From Notospermus geniculatus (taxonomy: Eukaryota; Nemertea; Pilidiophora; Heteronemertea; Lineidae), in assembly GCA_002633025.1 (NCBI GenBank), contig NMRB01000999.1, forward strand, positions 82,666-146,665: 64,000 nt of DNA. The letters are read 5' to 3'. Positions within the stretch are counted from its first letter, which is position 1. The number at the start of each line of letters is the position of its first letter. The translations under genes and the position numbers were made by a program. The notes under the pieces are model-generated. The model searched no databases and had not been told where the DNA came from. It saw nothing but the letters and a program-made list of their open reading frames with translations. Positions 18,246 to 28,243 of this stretch are shown in pieces.

Positions 18246-18276
18246 GATGCTGCTATATCTGCTGGTACTACTGTAG

Positions 18277-18736
18277 GCCAACTACCCTATAGCGACGTGT
18301 TCAAATGACTAAGATCCGGCGAAGGCCGTAAAACACGTTATTAAATCAACTGGGAATTATCATTGACTGAGAACAGGAAAATAACCTGTTTTGTTTTAAG
18401 AACTGTTGACTCGAGGTGCTGTTATTATTGTAATGTCAACATGTTATGCCTGCTTGCACGCACCCGTGAATAAATTTATTTGTCGATCCTTCTTGGGACG
18501 ACTAATCCTCGTCGCCGGCAAATAAACACTCTCCCTTTGAATGGAGGTGCGAGGCCAGTTCTATTATGCCCCTGCCGGGATGGGGTATTCGAAAACCCTG
18601 GATACTGGAGACTGGAGAGTGGTCAATGGAGAGCGTCATTGTTCTCCGCCACCTGGATTCACATACAGCACCGGGGACGAGGTTGGTACGGTTGCCAGTA
18701 GAAACGGATACTCCACATCGCACATGTCGCACATGG
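18277..18736. other. Intergenic, nothing recognised
   Basis: No ORF, RNA gene or terminal repeat identified before the left end of the 6.8 kb element. Confidence 0.4.
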
Positions 18737-18905
18737 CAGTCCGGCACACAGCCCGTTCGGGCAATAATTCAAGCGCCATGGAAGAAGCCCGATTGGGGAA
18801 CAGAGCTCGATTGGGGTGTAACCATATAAACCAATCAGATTCACGTGTTCTCCTTCGGGGAAAGTTTTTGTACCCGATCGGGGAAACTCCTCAATCGAGG
18901 AAAAA
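18737..18905 (+). repeat. Left TIR and subterminal repeats
   Basis: CAGTCCGGCACACAGCCCG is followed by six GGGGA-like boxes up to about 18903. A single N at 18907 marks an uncertain base. The pairing partner is 25440-25553. Likely the transposase-binding end and promoter side of the plus gene (inference). Confidence 0.8.
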
Positions 18906-19082
18906 AANCTTTTCTGCGGGAATTTTTCATCCATTAAACCCCCTATAGTGGTTTAAGGCTGCCCCTTGGTGCTGCCGGCGATTGACGCCCATTGGACCCC
19001 CTGATCGACTCCACCACATCGAAACATTTTTTTCGCGCCAATTATTTGCGGCACCCCGGCGGTTGTTACTCTCAAATAACAG

Positions 19083-22000
19083 AGTGGTACTTACGACTTC
19101 AGGACAATCGGACAAGAAGCAAAAGGGGATGCCGGGAGTTGGACTCCCTGACGGGCAAATTCATAAAAAAGTGCGCTTGCCTAACCCATCACGTTTGGCA
19201 AAGTGATGACGAGTCCCCACTTTATGACCAGTTGGAACCAATAAAGAAAAAAAGAGTTGCCAAAATCGTCATATCAAAGTTACGAACGGAAGGTAGGATG
19301 ATCCGTCAATTATAGTCATGGATAAGTTCTATGAAACCTTAGGCCTATAAATAAACAGGGGGCTGAATTTGTTTTGTTTTTTAAAGGCCTCTTGGAGGGT
19401 GATCCATCGTACCTCTGCAAGGGATGTGTAAAGAGGGTAAAGGAGAGACTAATGGACAGCGATGATTTAGGAGACGACGACCTCGAAGCCACAGACGGCC
19501 CAGCTTCTTCACAAGTGCCAGATGAAAATGAGGATGCTATCGTGGTGACTAGTGATAGGCCTACTCAAGTCTCTGCATGCTCTGAGGTCGAACAGCTCCC
19601 GGTACCGATAACTGAAGCCACAAGTGATGGTACTACCAGTAGTTCATGTGTTCCGCATAATTGTGTTGATGAAGTCATCAAACTTCTCGAGTCTGGCAAT
19701 ATTGAAGATGTCGATTTGAACAGGTTGTCCCTTGCTCTCGGCAAATCTCAATCGTCGTCATTATTTGCCGAGACGCAAGGGAAACAACGAGTATACAAGG
19801 ATATTGATGAGTTGGCCTCCCTTGATTTGGTTGACTGGCTGAAACAAAGCAATGGTGTGGTTGTCAACCTTTTGTATGGACTCGCCAATATCTCACAAGA
19901 TAATTTAGACAGGGTCAAACCAAAAAAACTGTATTCGGTGGCTAAGGCAGTGGATCAAATTAGTTATGCCAGGAACAATCATTTCATATCTCCTCTGTCA
20001 TTCTCAGAGAACATTTGCGCATATAGCATTACAGGGAGCAAGCTGGCCAGTACCATTATGAGTGCTTCATCTCCTGCTGGGGGCTATACGCTAATGCTGA
20101 ACTGGCTTAATGAGCTGAGCCTTGACCCGCCTAAGGTATTTGAGGAAGATGTCATTATTGCCTTCGACAATGAACAGATCGTAAAAAAAACTTACAGAGT
20201 GGCCAAAGACTCCAAAGTGTCTGTTTCTGTGATCACAACGTGCATTCAGATCAGACCGTCCCCTTCCACATTCTACCAGTATGATGAAAAATTGAGTCCT
20301 ACGTTGTGGATAGACGACATGGAGGACAAAGACATATTATTGACAAAAATGGAGAGGATGAAATCGAGGAGCAGCGTTTTGTTTGACGATTACCTCAATT
20401 CATATATAACAGAACGAGTGTCAGTGCTCTGGGGAGAACTTGGAGAAGGGGAGGACCATATCGATAAAATTGTGGCAGAAAGTCGCAACAAGGGGGGCAA
20501 GATATGCCTTTGTGGTTGGACCTCTTCCAGTCGCTGTAAATACTGTGAGAAATGTAAAAAGCTCCTTCCTAACAACTGCACAAACAAAGACAAAGACACC
20601 GCAGAAAGGTCGAGTCGGCAGCGAGAGCCTGCCAGAATCATCGTCGATACATCAACAGGAAAGGTTGTGGAAAGACAACCTCTCAATGGAGGACATACTA
20701 GTACCGGTACTGATCCATACACATCTATTCCGTCACTTCACGGAGAAATGCCTTCAGTATCCGTGCTTCAACCTTGCATGGTCAATCCAAACAGTTTTGT
20801 AAACCTGAGAACTGTTCTCAGGCACATTGGGAAGATGTCGGGCATCTCACAGTACAACGAAGAAGATAGTGAAGCATACCATAACAGGCGCTGGATGTCC
20901 GTATTTTGCGACGGCCTAACATACACCCTGATCAGGAAGATCATAGATGAGGAGGAAGAATTCAAGTGGGTCGTAATAAGACCCGGTGGCGGCCATATTG
21001 AAATAAATATGACAAAGTCTATCTTTGACCTGACTTGGGACGTCTTCATGTCTGATATTTCTGAAGTGATGGGATACAAAACGGAAAAAGCGAAAACGTA
21101 CTGCAAAAAGGCCAGCGAGCATCACAAGTCATGGGAATTGTTGATTATTGTCCATCAAGCCATCACGGATGAGCTCCTTCTCCCGTACTTGCGAGAATGC
21201 AAAAGAATTGGACTCGTCCCAAGCGCGGAAGGGTACCACAAATGGTTGGATGGTGTCACCGATGACACGTATCGGTTGATGTACGATATACTGCAGCTCA
21301 TCACCGCAGCTCTGATGTTCCGTGCCGGGATGAGAAAGAACAACAGCGAGGTATCAATGGCAGGCCGATGGGCATTTGCGCCCTTGTGGTTCGGGAGGAA
21401 TCACCCCAGATATAGGGCCATTGAGACAAGGGATATGATTGACCGTTGTTCTTATCCACCAGAACTGTTGAACCACGTCAACCAGACGGACAGTTTTGCC
21501 TTGTCAGGCGATCATAGCAGAGGGGAATCCCCGGACTTCATATTGGAGAATGTGAACAAAAAGGTCAAACATTGGGTGCCAACGAATGCGACAGAAATGA
21601 GCTGGGTCAGGGCTTGCAATAATCAAGACAAACTCGCAGAGGTGCAGTCATTCTCAACTTTTTTCAATTTCAGTACTTCCTGAAACTTTTAATATGCGCA
21701 GGGCAATAGTAGTCGACCTTGGCCAGGTCGTGGTCACTCTTATATACCAGACCAATACATTTCCCATGAATCCAGTAGTTGCATGATCTTCGCTTACAAC
21801 CAATCCAGTGCCAGGGGCGGCCCGTCTTGCAAATACGGCAGATCTCGCCGGCTTGGGCCGCAGGAACCTCATCTTCGTTGTCAGCTTGGGTTTCCGCGTC
21901 TGAAACTTGGACTGTCTCAGTCTGGGTTTCCTTTTCTGGCTTTCTCTCCATTTGGTTTGAGACATAGGGGTGGTCAGTCTCACGATGGTCCTTAATCATC

Positions 22001-22751
22001 GTTTTGGTTTCTGCTTTCTTGTGGTCCTCGCCGACCCACACATTTCCCTCCCAATCAACCACCTCAACGCTAGTTTTAGTGCCGCACATTTTATCCATGT
22101 CGCTGGCCTGCAAATTAAAAAAAGGGCTTATTAGCATGCTTTAGAGAAAACGGCAGACAATTGATTGGCGTTTTCTCAAAAATGAAAGATTTTATGACTT
22201 CATTGTTTCAGCTTCGAACAGCAACTCTAGCACGCATGGGTTTGAAGGATGTGCCTGACAGGAGGAAGACTCCACATCAGTTTGTGGATGAGGTCAATGC
22301 CGTCAGGGCAGAAATAAGACGGGCTGAATTCCTCAGCCACCCAAATGAATGTAGAGAACTGAGGTCACTATCTGGTAGACCTCTAAACCCAGAAATGGCA
22401 CAATTCCTAACAGCATCCAAAAAGAGACAGGAGGAATATTTGCGGTGCTCCGTTAAAAAGGAGGAGCCGCCATCAATCCAGGCTGTAGGAGTAACAGTTG
22501 AGGAGGCAGCATATCTTTCAGATATAGGAAGATTAAAAAAGGAGGACATCAAAACAAGGGCTTTTATGCTGCTTCAGGAACTGGAGGACGGGGATATGTT
22601 CATAGATGAATTCAACTCCGTCGTGAAAGGGAAAACGAAGGACAAGTATGTTGATTTCTACCATGAGGTCCAGAAAGCTGTCAATGAACAAGAACTTATG
22701 AATGCTGCAGCTGAGGCCGATGCAAATGACGAACAACTGACTGTAATTTGA
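19083..22751 (+). CDS. Transposase-like protein, spliced, family uncertain (DUF6589-like?)
   Basis: Three exons fit: about 19083-19292, 19387-21641 and 22212-22751. The first junction (AAG|GTAGG to TTTAAAG) rebuilds a Gly codon in frame. The second (GAG|GTGCAG to TTGTTTCAG) is phase 0 and reads KLAE|LRTATLARMG. The protein is about 1,000 residues; the 5' start of the first exon is not fixed. Visible features are cysteine-rich N-terminal segments (GCRELDSLTGKFIKKCAC and YLCKGCVKR), an acidic linker, VIIAFDNEQ, a Cys cluster ICLCGWTSSSRCKYCEKC, VFCDGLTYTLI, RPGGGHIEINM, HPRYRAIETRD and SGDHSRGESPDFILENVNKK. From memory this resembles uncharacterised cnidarian and marine invertebrate proteins labelled DUF6589; Asp in FDNEQ and CDGL plus a later Glu could form a DDE centre (inference). 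Its last exon lies inside an intron of the minus-strand PHD gene. Confidence 0.75.
19387..21641 (+). CDS. Transposase-like gene, large central exon
   Basis: A 2,255 bp open exon, the longest coding stretch in the window. An in-frame extension to a stop at 21683 exists (ending FFNFSTS), but splicing at 21641 joins an exon with matching phase and better continuity, so I prefer the spliced form. The extension could be an alternative C-terminus. Confidence 0.85.
21670..22107 (-). CDS. PHD-finger exon, 3' terminal
   Basis: The acceptor is TTTAATTTGCAG. Encodes about 145 residues: SDMDKMCGTKTSVEVVDWEG, a Lys/Glu/Thr-rich linker with ETQTETVQVSDAETQAD, then the zinc motif ICRICKTGRPWHWIGCKRRS, CNYWIHGKC and YYCPAHIK. 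Spacing C-x2-C, C-x4-C, H-x2-C, C-x2-H fits a PHD finger whose last ligand is His. It ends KSFRKY at 21670. It lies wholly inside the intron 21642-22211 of the plus-strand gene. Confidence 0.85.
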   Translation of the reverse strand, partial: ASDMDKMCGTKTSVEVVDWEGNVWVGEDHKKAETKTMIKDHRETDHPYVSNQMERKPEKETQTETVQVSDAETQADNEDEVPAAQAGEICRICKTGRPWHWIGCKRRSCNYWIHGKCIGLVYKSDHDLAKVDYYCPAHIKSFRKY

Positions 22752-24063
22752 AAACTCACAAAGTTTGCCATTACTTTGTCACTAAACTGTAGAGCCTAAA
22801 GACGGGCCTAGTTTCTAAGTTACACTGTAAAGGTAATGTGCGGTACTTGGATGAAAACAACGCGTCTGAAGTCACCTTTGAAAAAACTGTCCGGCGTCGC
22901 TTCCGGAAACTGGCATCACGGCTCTTGTTGTCCATAAGGAACTCTTTTTTTATTGGGCCGCTATGATGTTTCTTTGCCATACATGGCATTCCTTTATATT
23001 TTCCTTTTTTCTGTAAAAACATAAGAGCAAATTGATCAGAGTTAATACCGCCGCGGTAATTGAACACTGCAGACCTGACCACCATGGCATATAACCCAGT
23101 AGGGACGAACATGAAGTCGGGACATGGAGCACTGAAGAGGGAATGGCAGACGCTGCTACAATTTATTTGGGACACCCAATATGGCAGTAGACAAAGCAGA
23201 AACAGTCTTTTTCGGTTTTTCAAAACCTTGAATCTATGTTGTCAGAGGTTTTTTGAAAAATGATTATGTTTCAGTACCGGAACCTTTTCTCCTGTTGCGA
23301 CCAATTCACTTCCTGTTGCCGTCTCCACCGCCGGTGCGTCTGCTTCAACGATAACCTGAAAACAAAAACAGTACGTTGTATCATGAGATGAGCCCGGGAA
23401 CAATTTTAGTAGGCCCCTACATGTATTTCATTCCGGGATTTCATTCCGGGTACAGTTTTCGTCGACATAATTATAATGAGTGCGACTTTTAATAGGACCC
23501 TATGTCTAAAAGCAGTAATATCGTGCCAGACTATGTAAAGAGTCCGCAATTTATAATACACCGGTAATCTGTCTGGTCGGCAGAGCCTAGAATTTACCTC
23601 ATAGTATTGTGAAAACGGCGCGGTAAATGTAGCAGCAGATTGGGAAGGTGTCGGCACATCCGGGCTCACCATAATTTCGGACTGAAATAAAAAGCAGTTA
23701 GTCCTACCGGTAATTCAAAAACCTACTCGTCGGGGCGGGTCCGCCTAGGATTCTATTTAAAAATGAAATAGTAAACTTCGATTGAAGGGCTCGCCGGCCT
23801 CCTATTTTCTTTTGGAATAATGGATCCGCCGCTGATTGTGCACGTCTTAACTAAGCTATCCATACTTGGTTTTGTCATAAAACTGCTCAGGGAAAGCTAT
23901 CCCCACTCACGGTTGAGCTCGTGAGTTTATGTATTTTATTAACCTTACCATATTTTCGCTCCAATCGCCGCCCATTCCCTGCATACTATCAAAAAGGGCT
24001 GACACAGCCGCAGAACATTCAGACTGATCCATCTCAATGCCGTCATCAATACTAGGAAAGACT
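21670..24063 (-). CDS. PHD-finger protein of the 6.8 kb element, spliced
   Basis: Five minus-strand exons fit in order: 24063-23949, 23681-23598, 23355-23278, 23010-22876 and 22107-21670. All have AG acceptors and GT donors, and every junction after the first exon is phase 0. Translated blocks are PSIDDGIEMDQSECSAAVSA, SEIMVSPDVPTPSQSAATF, VIVEADAPAVETATGSEL, KKGKYKGMPCMAKKHHSG with a basic RKRRR tract, then the last exon with the PHD finger. The 5' exon is not secured; it must end in phase 2, and a candidate near 25319-25438 does not fit that phase. PHD fingers usually read histone H3 tail modifications, so a role in chromatin targeting is conceivable (inference). Confidence 0.7.
22212..22751 (+). 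CDS. Transposase-like gene, terminal exon
   Basis: The acceptor is CATTGTTTCAG at 22201-22211. It encodes LRTATLARMGLKDVPDRRKT, then helical, charged sequence rich in Glu/Lys (TASKKRQEEYLRCSVKKEE, EDIKTRAFMLLQELEDGDMF) and the ending ANDEQLTVI. No known domain recognised. It lies wholly in the intron 22108-22875 of the minus-strand gene. Confidence 0.75.
   Translation, partial: LRTATLARMGLKDVPDRRKTPHQFVDEVNAVRAEIRRAEFLSHPNECRELRSLSGRPLNPEMAQFLTASKKRQEEYLRCSVKKEEPPSIQAVGVTVEEAAYLSDIGRLKKEDIKTRAFMLLQELEDGDMFIDEFNSVVKGKTKDKYVDFYHEVQKAVNEQELMNAAAEADANDEQLTVI
22876..23010 (-). CDS. PHD gene exon with basic tract
   Basis: From TGTTTTTACAG to GTGACT, 135 bp, phase 0 on both sides. Encodes KKGKYKGMPCMAKKHHSG through FRKRRRTVFSK. 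The RKRRR stretch could be a nuclear localisation signal. Confidence 0.7.
23278..23355 (-). CDS. PHD gene exon, acidic
   Basis: From TTTGTTTTCAG to GTACTG (alternative donor six bases earlier), phase 0. Encodes VIVEADAPAVETATGSEL and a few more residues. No domain recognised. Confidence 0.55.
23598..23681 (-). CDS. PHD gene exon SEIMVSPDVPTPS
   Basis: From TTTATTTCAG to GTAAAT, 84 bp, phase 0 on both sides. Encodes SEIMVSPDVPTPSQSAAT and ending FSQYYE. The left border of the tandem duplication falls inside it, so the second copy (24393-24431) lacks the donor. Confidence 0.65.
23949..24063 (-). CDS. PHD gene exon FPSIDDGIEMDQSE (downstream copy)
   Basis: From CTGCTTTTTAG to GTAAGG, 115 bp, starting in phase 2 and ending in phase 0. 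Encodes VFPSIDDGIEMDQSECSAAV through GGDWSENM, an acidic stretch without a recognised domain. A near-identical copy is at 24695-24809. Confidence 0.65.
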
Positions 24064-24694
24064 CTAAAAAGCAGAGTGGGAAATGTTATCATTCTGCACA
24101 TGTAAAATATGTGAGATCTCAATTAAATGTTTTTCATTTCTTAAACATCTGTGAACATGGATATTCATTTATTGGCCTCGCACTCTCAAAATATGGGCCT
24201 ACCCCGGCCCAACACTCTTGTGTCTGTGGTGATTGAGGAGTCTAAGATTTAATAGGCCTATTAATTGATATTTTATAGGCCTACATTTGCAGGGTGTGTG
24301 TAGGTGGTATTTGAATTCGCTGAAAGTGTGCCTTAAAGGCTATCTATGCCACAAGGGAGGCCTACTTACTGCCCTAAAAAAGCCCCTGGGCAGGAAGGTG
24401 TCGGCACATCCGGGCTCACCATAATTTCGGACTGAAATAAAAAGCAGTTAGTCCTACCGGTAATTCAAAAACCTACTCGTCGGGGCGGGTCCGCCTAGGA
24501 TTCTATTTAAAAATGAAATAGTAAACTTCGATTGAAGGGCTCGCCGGCCTCCTATTTCTTTTGGAATAATGGATCCGCCGCTGATTGTGCACGTCTTAAC
24601 TAAGCTATCCACTGGTTTTGTCATAAAACTGCTTAGGGAAAGCTATTCCCACTCACGGTTGAGCTCGTGAGTTTATGTACTTTATTAACCTTAC

Positions 24695-24809
24695 CATATT
24701 TTCGCTCCAATCGGCGCCCATTCCCTGCATACTATCAAAAAGGGCTGACACAGCCGCAGAACATTCAGACCGATCCATCTCAATGCCGTCATCAATACTA
24801 GGAAAGACT
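24695..24809 (-). CDS. Duplicated exon copy FPSIDDGIEMDRSE
   Basis: Same splice signals as 23949-24063, with Gln-to-Arg and Gly-to-Ala changes. The exon is 115 bp, not a multiple of three, so including both copies would break the frame. At most one can be used per transcript. Confidence 0.6.
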
Positions 24810-25435
24810 CTAAAAAGCAGAGTGGGAAATGTTATCATTCTGCACATGTAAAATATGTGAGATCTCAATTAAATGTTTTTCATTTCTTAAACATCTGTGA
24901 ACATGGATATTCATTTATTGGCCTCGCACGTACTCTCAAAAAATGGGCCTACCCCGGCCCAACACTCTTAGTGTCTGTGGTGATTGAGGAGTCTAAGATT
25001 AATAGGCCTATTAATTGATATTTTATAGGCCTACATTTGCAGGGTGTGTGTAGGTGGTATTTGAATTCGCTGAAAGTGTGCCTTAAAGCCTATCTATGCC
25101 ACAAGGGAGGCCTACTTACTGCCTAAAAAAGCCCCTGGGCGTGACCTTGGGTGATCAACGGGGCTTATACAATAAAGAAACATCCAAAATATAATTAACT
25201 ACGAAAGAAATATTGACAAATATGAACAAAAGATGAATTTCACGCGAAAATCGAAGAAATGCGGGCAAAACGGGTGAAAAATTTGAATTTGGCGCCATTC
25301 GCAGCAGTAAAGTCGTACCTGAAGGTCAGTGAAATTCTTTCCGGTAGATGTCACCTCTGCATTGATTGGGGATAAATTATGCGGAACATGCGCATTAGGT
25401 GCGGAATCGACGAATACTAACACGATAGTGATTTT

Positions 25436-25553
25436 CATGCAAATTTCTCCCCGAACGAGGAATACATTGCCCGATCGGGGAGCAAGTTTCCTCGATTGGG
25501 CTGCGAGTCCCCGAACGAGGTGAATCTGCCCGAACGGGCTCTGTGCCGGACTG
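25436..25553 (-). repeat. Right TIR and subterminal repeats
   Basis: Read inward on minus: CAGTCCGGCACAGAGCCCG, then boxes GTTCGGGGAC, AATCGAGGAAAC, GATCGGGCAATG and GTTCGGGGAG. It mirrors 18737-18905. Probably the promoter side of the PHD gene (inference). Confidence 0.8.
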
Positions 25554-26110
25554 CATGAAGACTGACATGAATTTGCGAGTTGTTATTGTCGACATCATCG
25601 TTTTCAAAATCTTAATTTCTCGGTTATATCTAATGTTTTTGTGTTGAAAAGACGTTCAGAGTGGAGTACACATCGAGAAGACTCTATTAAGGTATAATAA
25701 ATCGGCTGGCATGACGTTTTTCTAAGTGAAAACATCGCCCAAATTTGCGAGTGGTGGATGCGTTTCCAAACTGTACCTAACCTGTGCATGTTGTTCATCC
25801 GTGTAGTCCGGCAGCGAAACCCCGTTTTTTGGCTGAACCGTGCAATATGGTCTATAGAAGATTTTTTTGTTGAATATAAGAGAGTGGAATATGTAAAATC
25901 GCCTTCATGCCTCGGCGATTTGTTGGCTATTTTTCGGCGATTTGTTGGCGATTTTCGGCGATTAATTTGGACAAGCTCCCTTAAAGTCATGAAATTAGTT
26001 CGGGGGCAGTTTTCAGGCTAGAGCATGTGCCTACAATTTAACTGAATTACACCTAAAAATCGATATTGTCAGCTGAGCGTATCGCCCATGGGCGACTTGT
26101 TTATGTAGTG
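25554..26110. other. Spacer with short GGCGATTTGTTGGC repeats
   Basis: A short tandem of CGGCGATTTGTTGGC/CGGCGATT units at 25912-25963; otherwise nothing recognised. Confidence 0.4.
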
Positions 26111-27715
26111 TAACAAGGGCTTATGTGAATAGAGGAAATTCATTGGTATCACATCTGCGTCACACAGCTATTCAAATACATGTTGTCCATGGTAATTTGT
26201 GTGAATTTATCGCCTGTCGGATCAATTTGTGGTACACGTGGGAAATTGCAGCTCGTCTGATCTAATCTATAGTCTGGACCATATACCTCTAGTTAATACG
26301 ATCCACAAAGGACTGTTGGGCAAAAAAATGAGCTCATAGTATCCCGGCTGTTTTCAAGATTGGCAAGAACTTTGAAAAGACACATACAGCAATCTCCATA
26401 GCATTGCATACCAGTCGATTATGGTGTCCTCAATGACCTAATCAAAATGTCTATCATGTGTTGCTGCTGGTAACATTTGACGCCACATTTTGTTTTCACA
26501 CCCCAGTTTTTCTGGCTGCACACTTCTGGAACAGTCCACATGATGACATGCCACGTGTCATGAGTCGCTCTGTGGTCCTTTATAACACTGATGTCAGATC
26601 ACACTGACAATCACCTGCGCCACGACCGAACAGACGGCATCAGGTGAAGGAAGAATGTACATGTAAGTCCCAAAACTCGTGTGCGCTCATCATGGAACAG
26701 GCAGACGGGAAATTGTAACCGTGTTCTGGTCACCTGCTCTACCATCGCCATGTTCTGGCATTCATATGACTTTTGTGATCAGAATTAGGACATGCCTGTA
26801 AAAAAGAACCAACAGGTTTTAAGCTGCTCATGCAACTTCTAAAAAATTCATGTGGAACACCAATGCTATCACTTGAATAAATTTAATTGCCCCGCAGATT
26901 GCAATTTTGAAGTGCCGTTTGGCATGTGCATTGACTCACTACAACCTCGAGCTCTAGTGTGAATGAAATATTTACCAACACAACAGAAAGGAACTTTCAG
27001 CCCTCTCTTGCACGGAAATGTGCATCAAATGTGGTCAAGTCAAGTTGAAATGGACACAAGATGGTACCTTGAGTCTCAGGGGCAAATAATGTAAAGCGAG
27101 ATTAATGGTAACCAATAACAACCTGTTGTGTTGACACTCTCCATCTGCTGTTGATTCTGGTCTGCTGGTTGTTGAGTGTCTGGGCCCGACAGAAAGATTA
27201 GTCAGAGGTGCAGCGGAAACACTGCTGCCTGTCACCTTGGAGGTTCTGGGTTGTTCTCAAGTGGCCCGGCCGTTTCTTCATGTGATATAGAGGGCGATTA
27301 TCTGCAGGGCCGTATTTAGTCGTGGGGCAGTTGCCCCCCAAAGCCAACCACAAAACGTGATTTTCATGCGGATTTTGGGCAAAANCCCCCCCCCCCCCGG
27401 ACCAAAAAGCTAAATACGGCCCTGCTCTTCGACGAAGACAGCACAAGTTTTCCCCGGTCATTCTAGTTTCCTCCTGCATTATATTTCCTCCTCATTATAT
27501 TTGCCCAATGTTGCTAGAATGTCCCATATTTGCGCTCAGCTCAATTCTCGATTCAGTATTTTTCGAAAAAGCCAAGAATTGAAAAAGATGTGAAAGATAG
27601 TTCAAGTGAATCAATACTGACTGTCAAAATGAAGCCGAAGATGCTATCTAACAAGATTTGTCTGGAAAATGATAGATCGATTGAGAAATTGCTAAATTTT
27701 AACCCTTACGGGACT
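26111..27715 (+). repeat. 1.5 kb dispersed duplicate, copy 1
   Basis: TGTGAATAGAGGAAATTCAT starts a block that recurs at 32585-34035 in the same orientation, including the TGAAGCCGAAGATGCTATCT end. It contains a SINE-like TGCAGCGGAAACAC head around 27205 and the CAGGGCCGTATTTAG MITE. No long ORF. Confidence 0.8.
27305..27424. mobile_element. CAGGGCCGTATTTAG MITE (hairpin-free copy)
   Basis: CAGGGCCGTATTTAGTCGTG at the left and TAAATACGGCCCTG at the right. It holds TGATTTTCA once at 27358-27366, which is the empty version of the site carrying hairpin B at 33.8 kb. An N followed by a C run lies near 27385. Confidence 0.75.
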
Positions 27716-28069
27716 GGACGATGTTGGAAAGTGTACAATTCGCAACATGAATCTGTGATGTCTCTACAAAAACGCGCCTAGCTCCCAAAAATTACAACCG
27801 AAACTGGCGACAAGGCACTCATTCTGGAGGCAACTAAATGCGCCACGACCTCATGCAGGTTTGCTTCTTCCAAAATGTTTGTGAGAAGAGTTAGGGGTTC
27901 AAGTTAACTATTTTTTCATGGTTACCCTCGGGTAATCTTGGTGTCAACGTTAACTATGAGATTTGACCTCACCCATTGTATTATACTGCAGTGAATGCTG
28001 CTGCTGCACGATCCTTCCGTATTTGCATTATGACCAGAAATTGTACATAAAATCATTTTTTTATCACCA

Positions 28070-28243
28070 GGGGCGGATCCAGAATCATGGGAAAGAGGGG
28101 GCACAGCCAGCGCAGATCGTGGAAAACCTCGGTCAAATTTTAACATCTTTTCAAAATTTTGAAATTTCCCGGTCAATATCAAAGATTTTCCACAAAATAG
28201 AGGGGGCACGGGCCGGGTGTGCCCCCCCTTGGATCCGCGCCTG
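28070..28243. mobile_element. GGGGCGGATCCAG MITE, copy 1
   Basis: CAGGGGCGGATCCAGAATC at the left and TTGGATCCGCGCCTG at the right. Other copies are at 48170-48443 and 59470-59762. Confidence 0.75.

Larger units (their letters stand above)
23643..25139. repeat. Tandem duplication, about 747 bp unit
   Basis: GGAAGGTGTCGGCACATCC begins both units (about 23644 and 24392), and AAAAAAGCCCCTGGGC closes both (about 24392 and 25139). The copies differ at only a handful of sites, so the event is recent relative to the element. Confidence 0.9.
18737..25553. mobile_element. 6.8 kb TIR transposon with two convergent genes, family unidentified
   Basis: The left end CAGTCCGGCACACAGCCCG (then TTCGGGCA) is mirrored at the right by TGCCCGAACGGGCTCTGTG and CCGGACTG. 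Both ends carry several RWTYGGGGA-type subterminal repeats (for example GATTGGGGAA, CTTCGGGGAA and GATCGGGGAA on the left; GTTCGGGGAC, GATCGGGCAA and GTTCGGGGAG on the right, read inward). Left flank ...ACATGG and right flank CATGAA suggest a 3-4 bp ATG/CATG duplication, but the exact edge is uncertain by one base. Between the ends lie a plus-strand spliced gene (19083-22751) and a minus-strand spliced gene (24063 or beyond to 21670) that interlock. A relic end of the same family is at 15752-15820. An internal 747 bp tandem duplication may impair this copy. Confidence 0.85.

Noticed and set aside
21642-21683. Stop at 21683 as the true end of the transposase-like protein
   Set aside because: A phase-0 donor at 21641 joins the exon at 22212 in frame with coherent sequence; the read-through tail is low complexity. 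Kept as a possible isoform only.
25319-25438. First exon of the PHD gene
   Set aside because: There is an ATG and a CAG|GTACGA donor, but it ends in phase 0 while the next exon needs phase 2. It could be a 5' UTR exon; not supported as coding.
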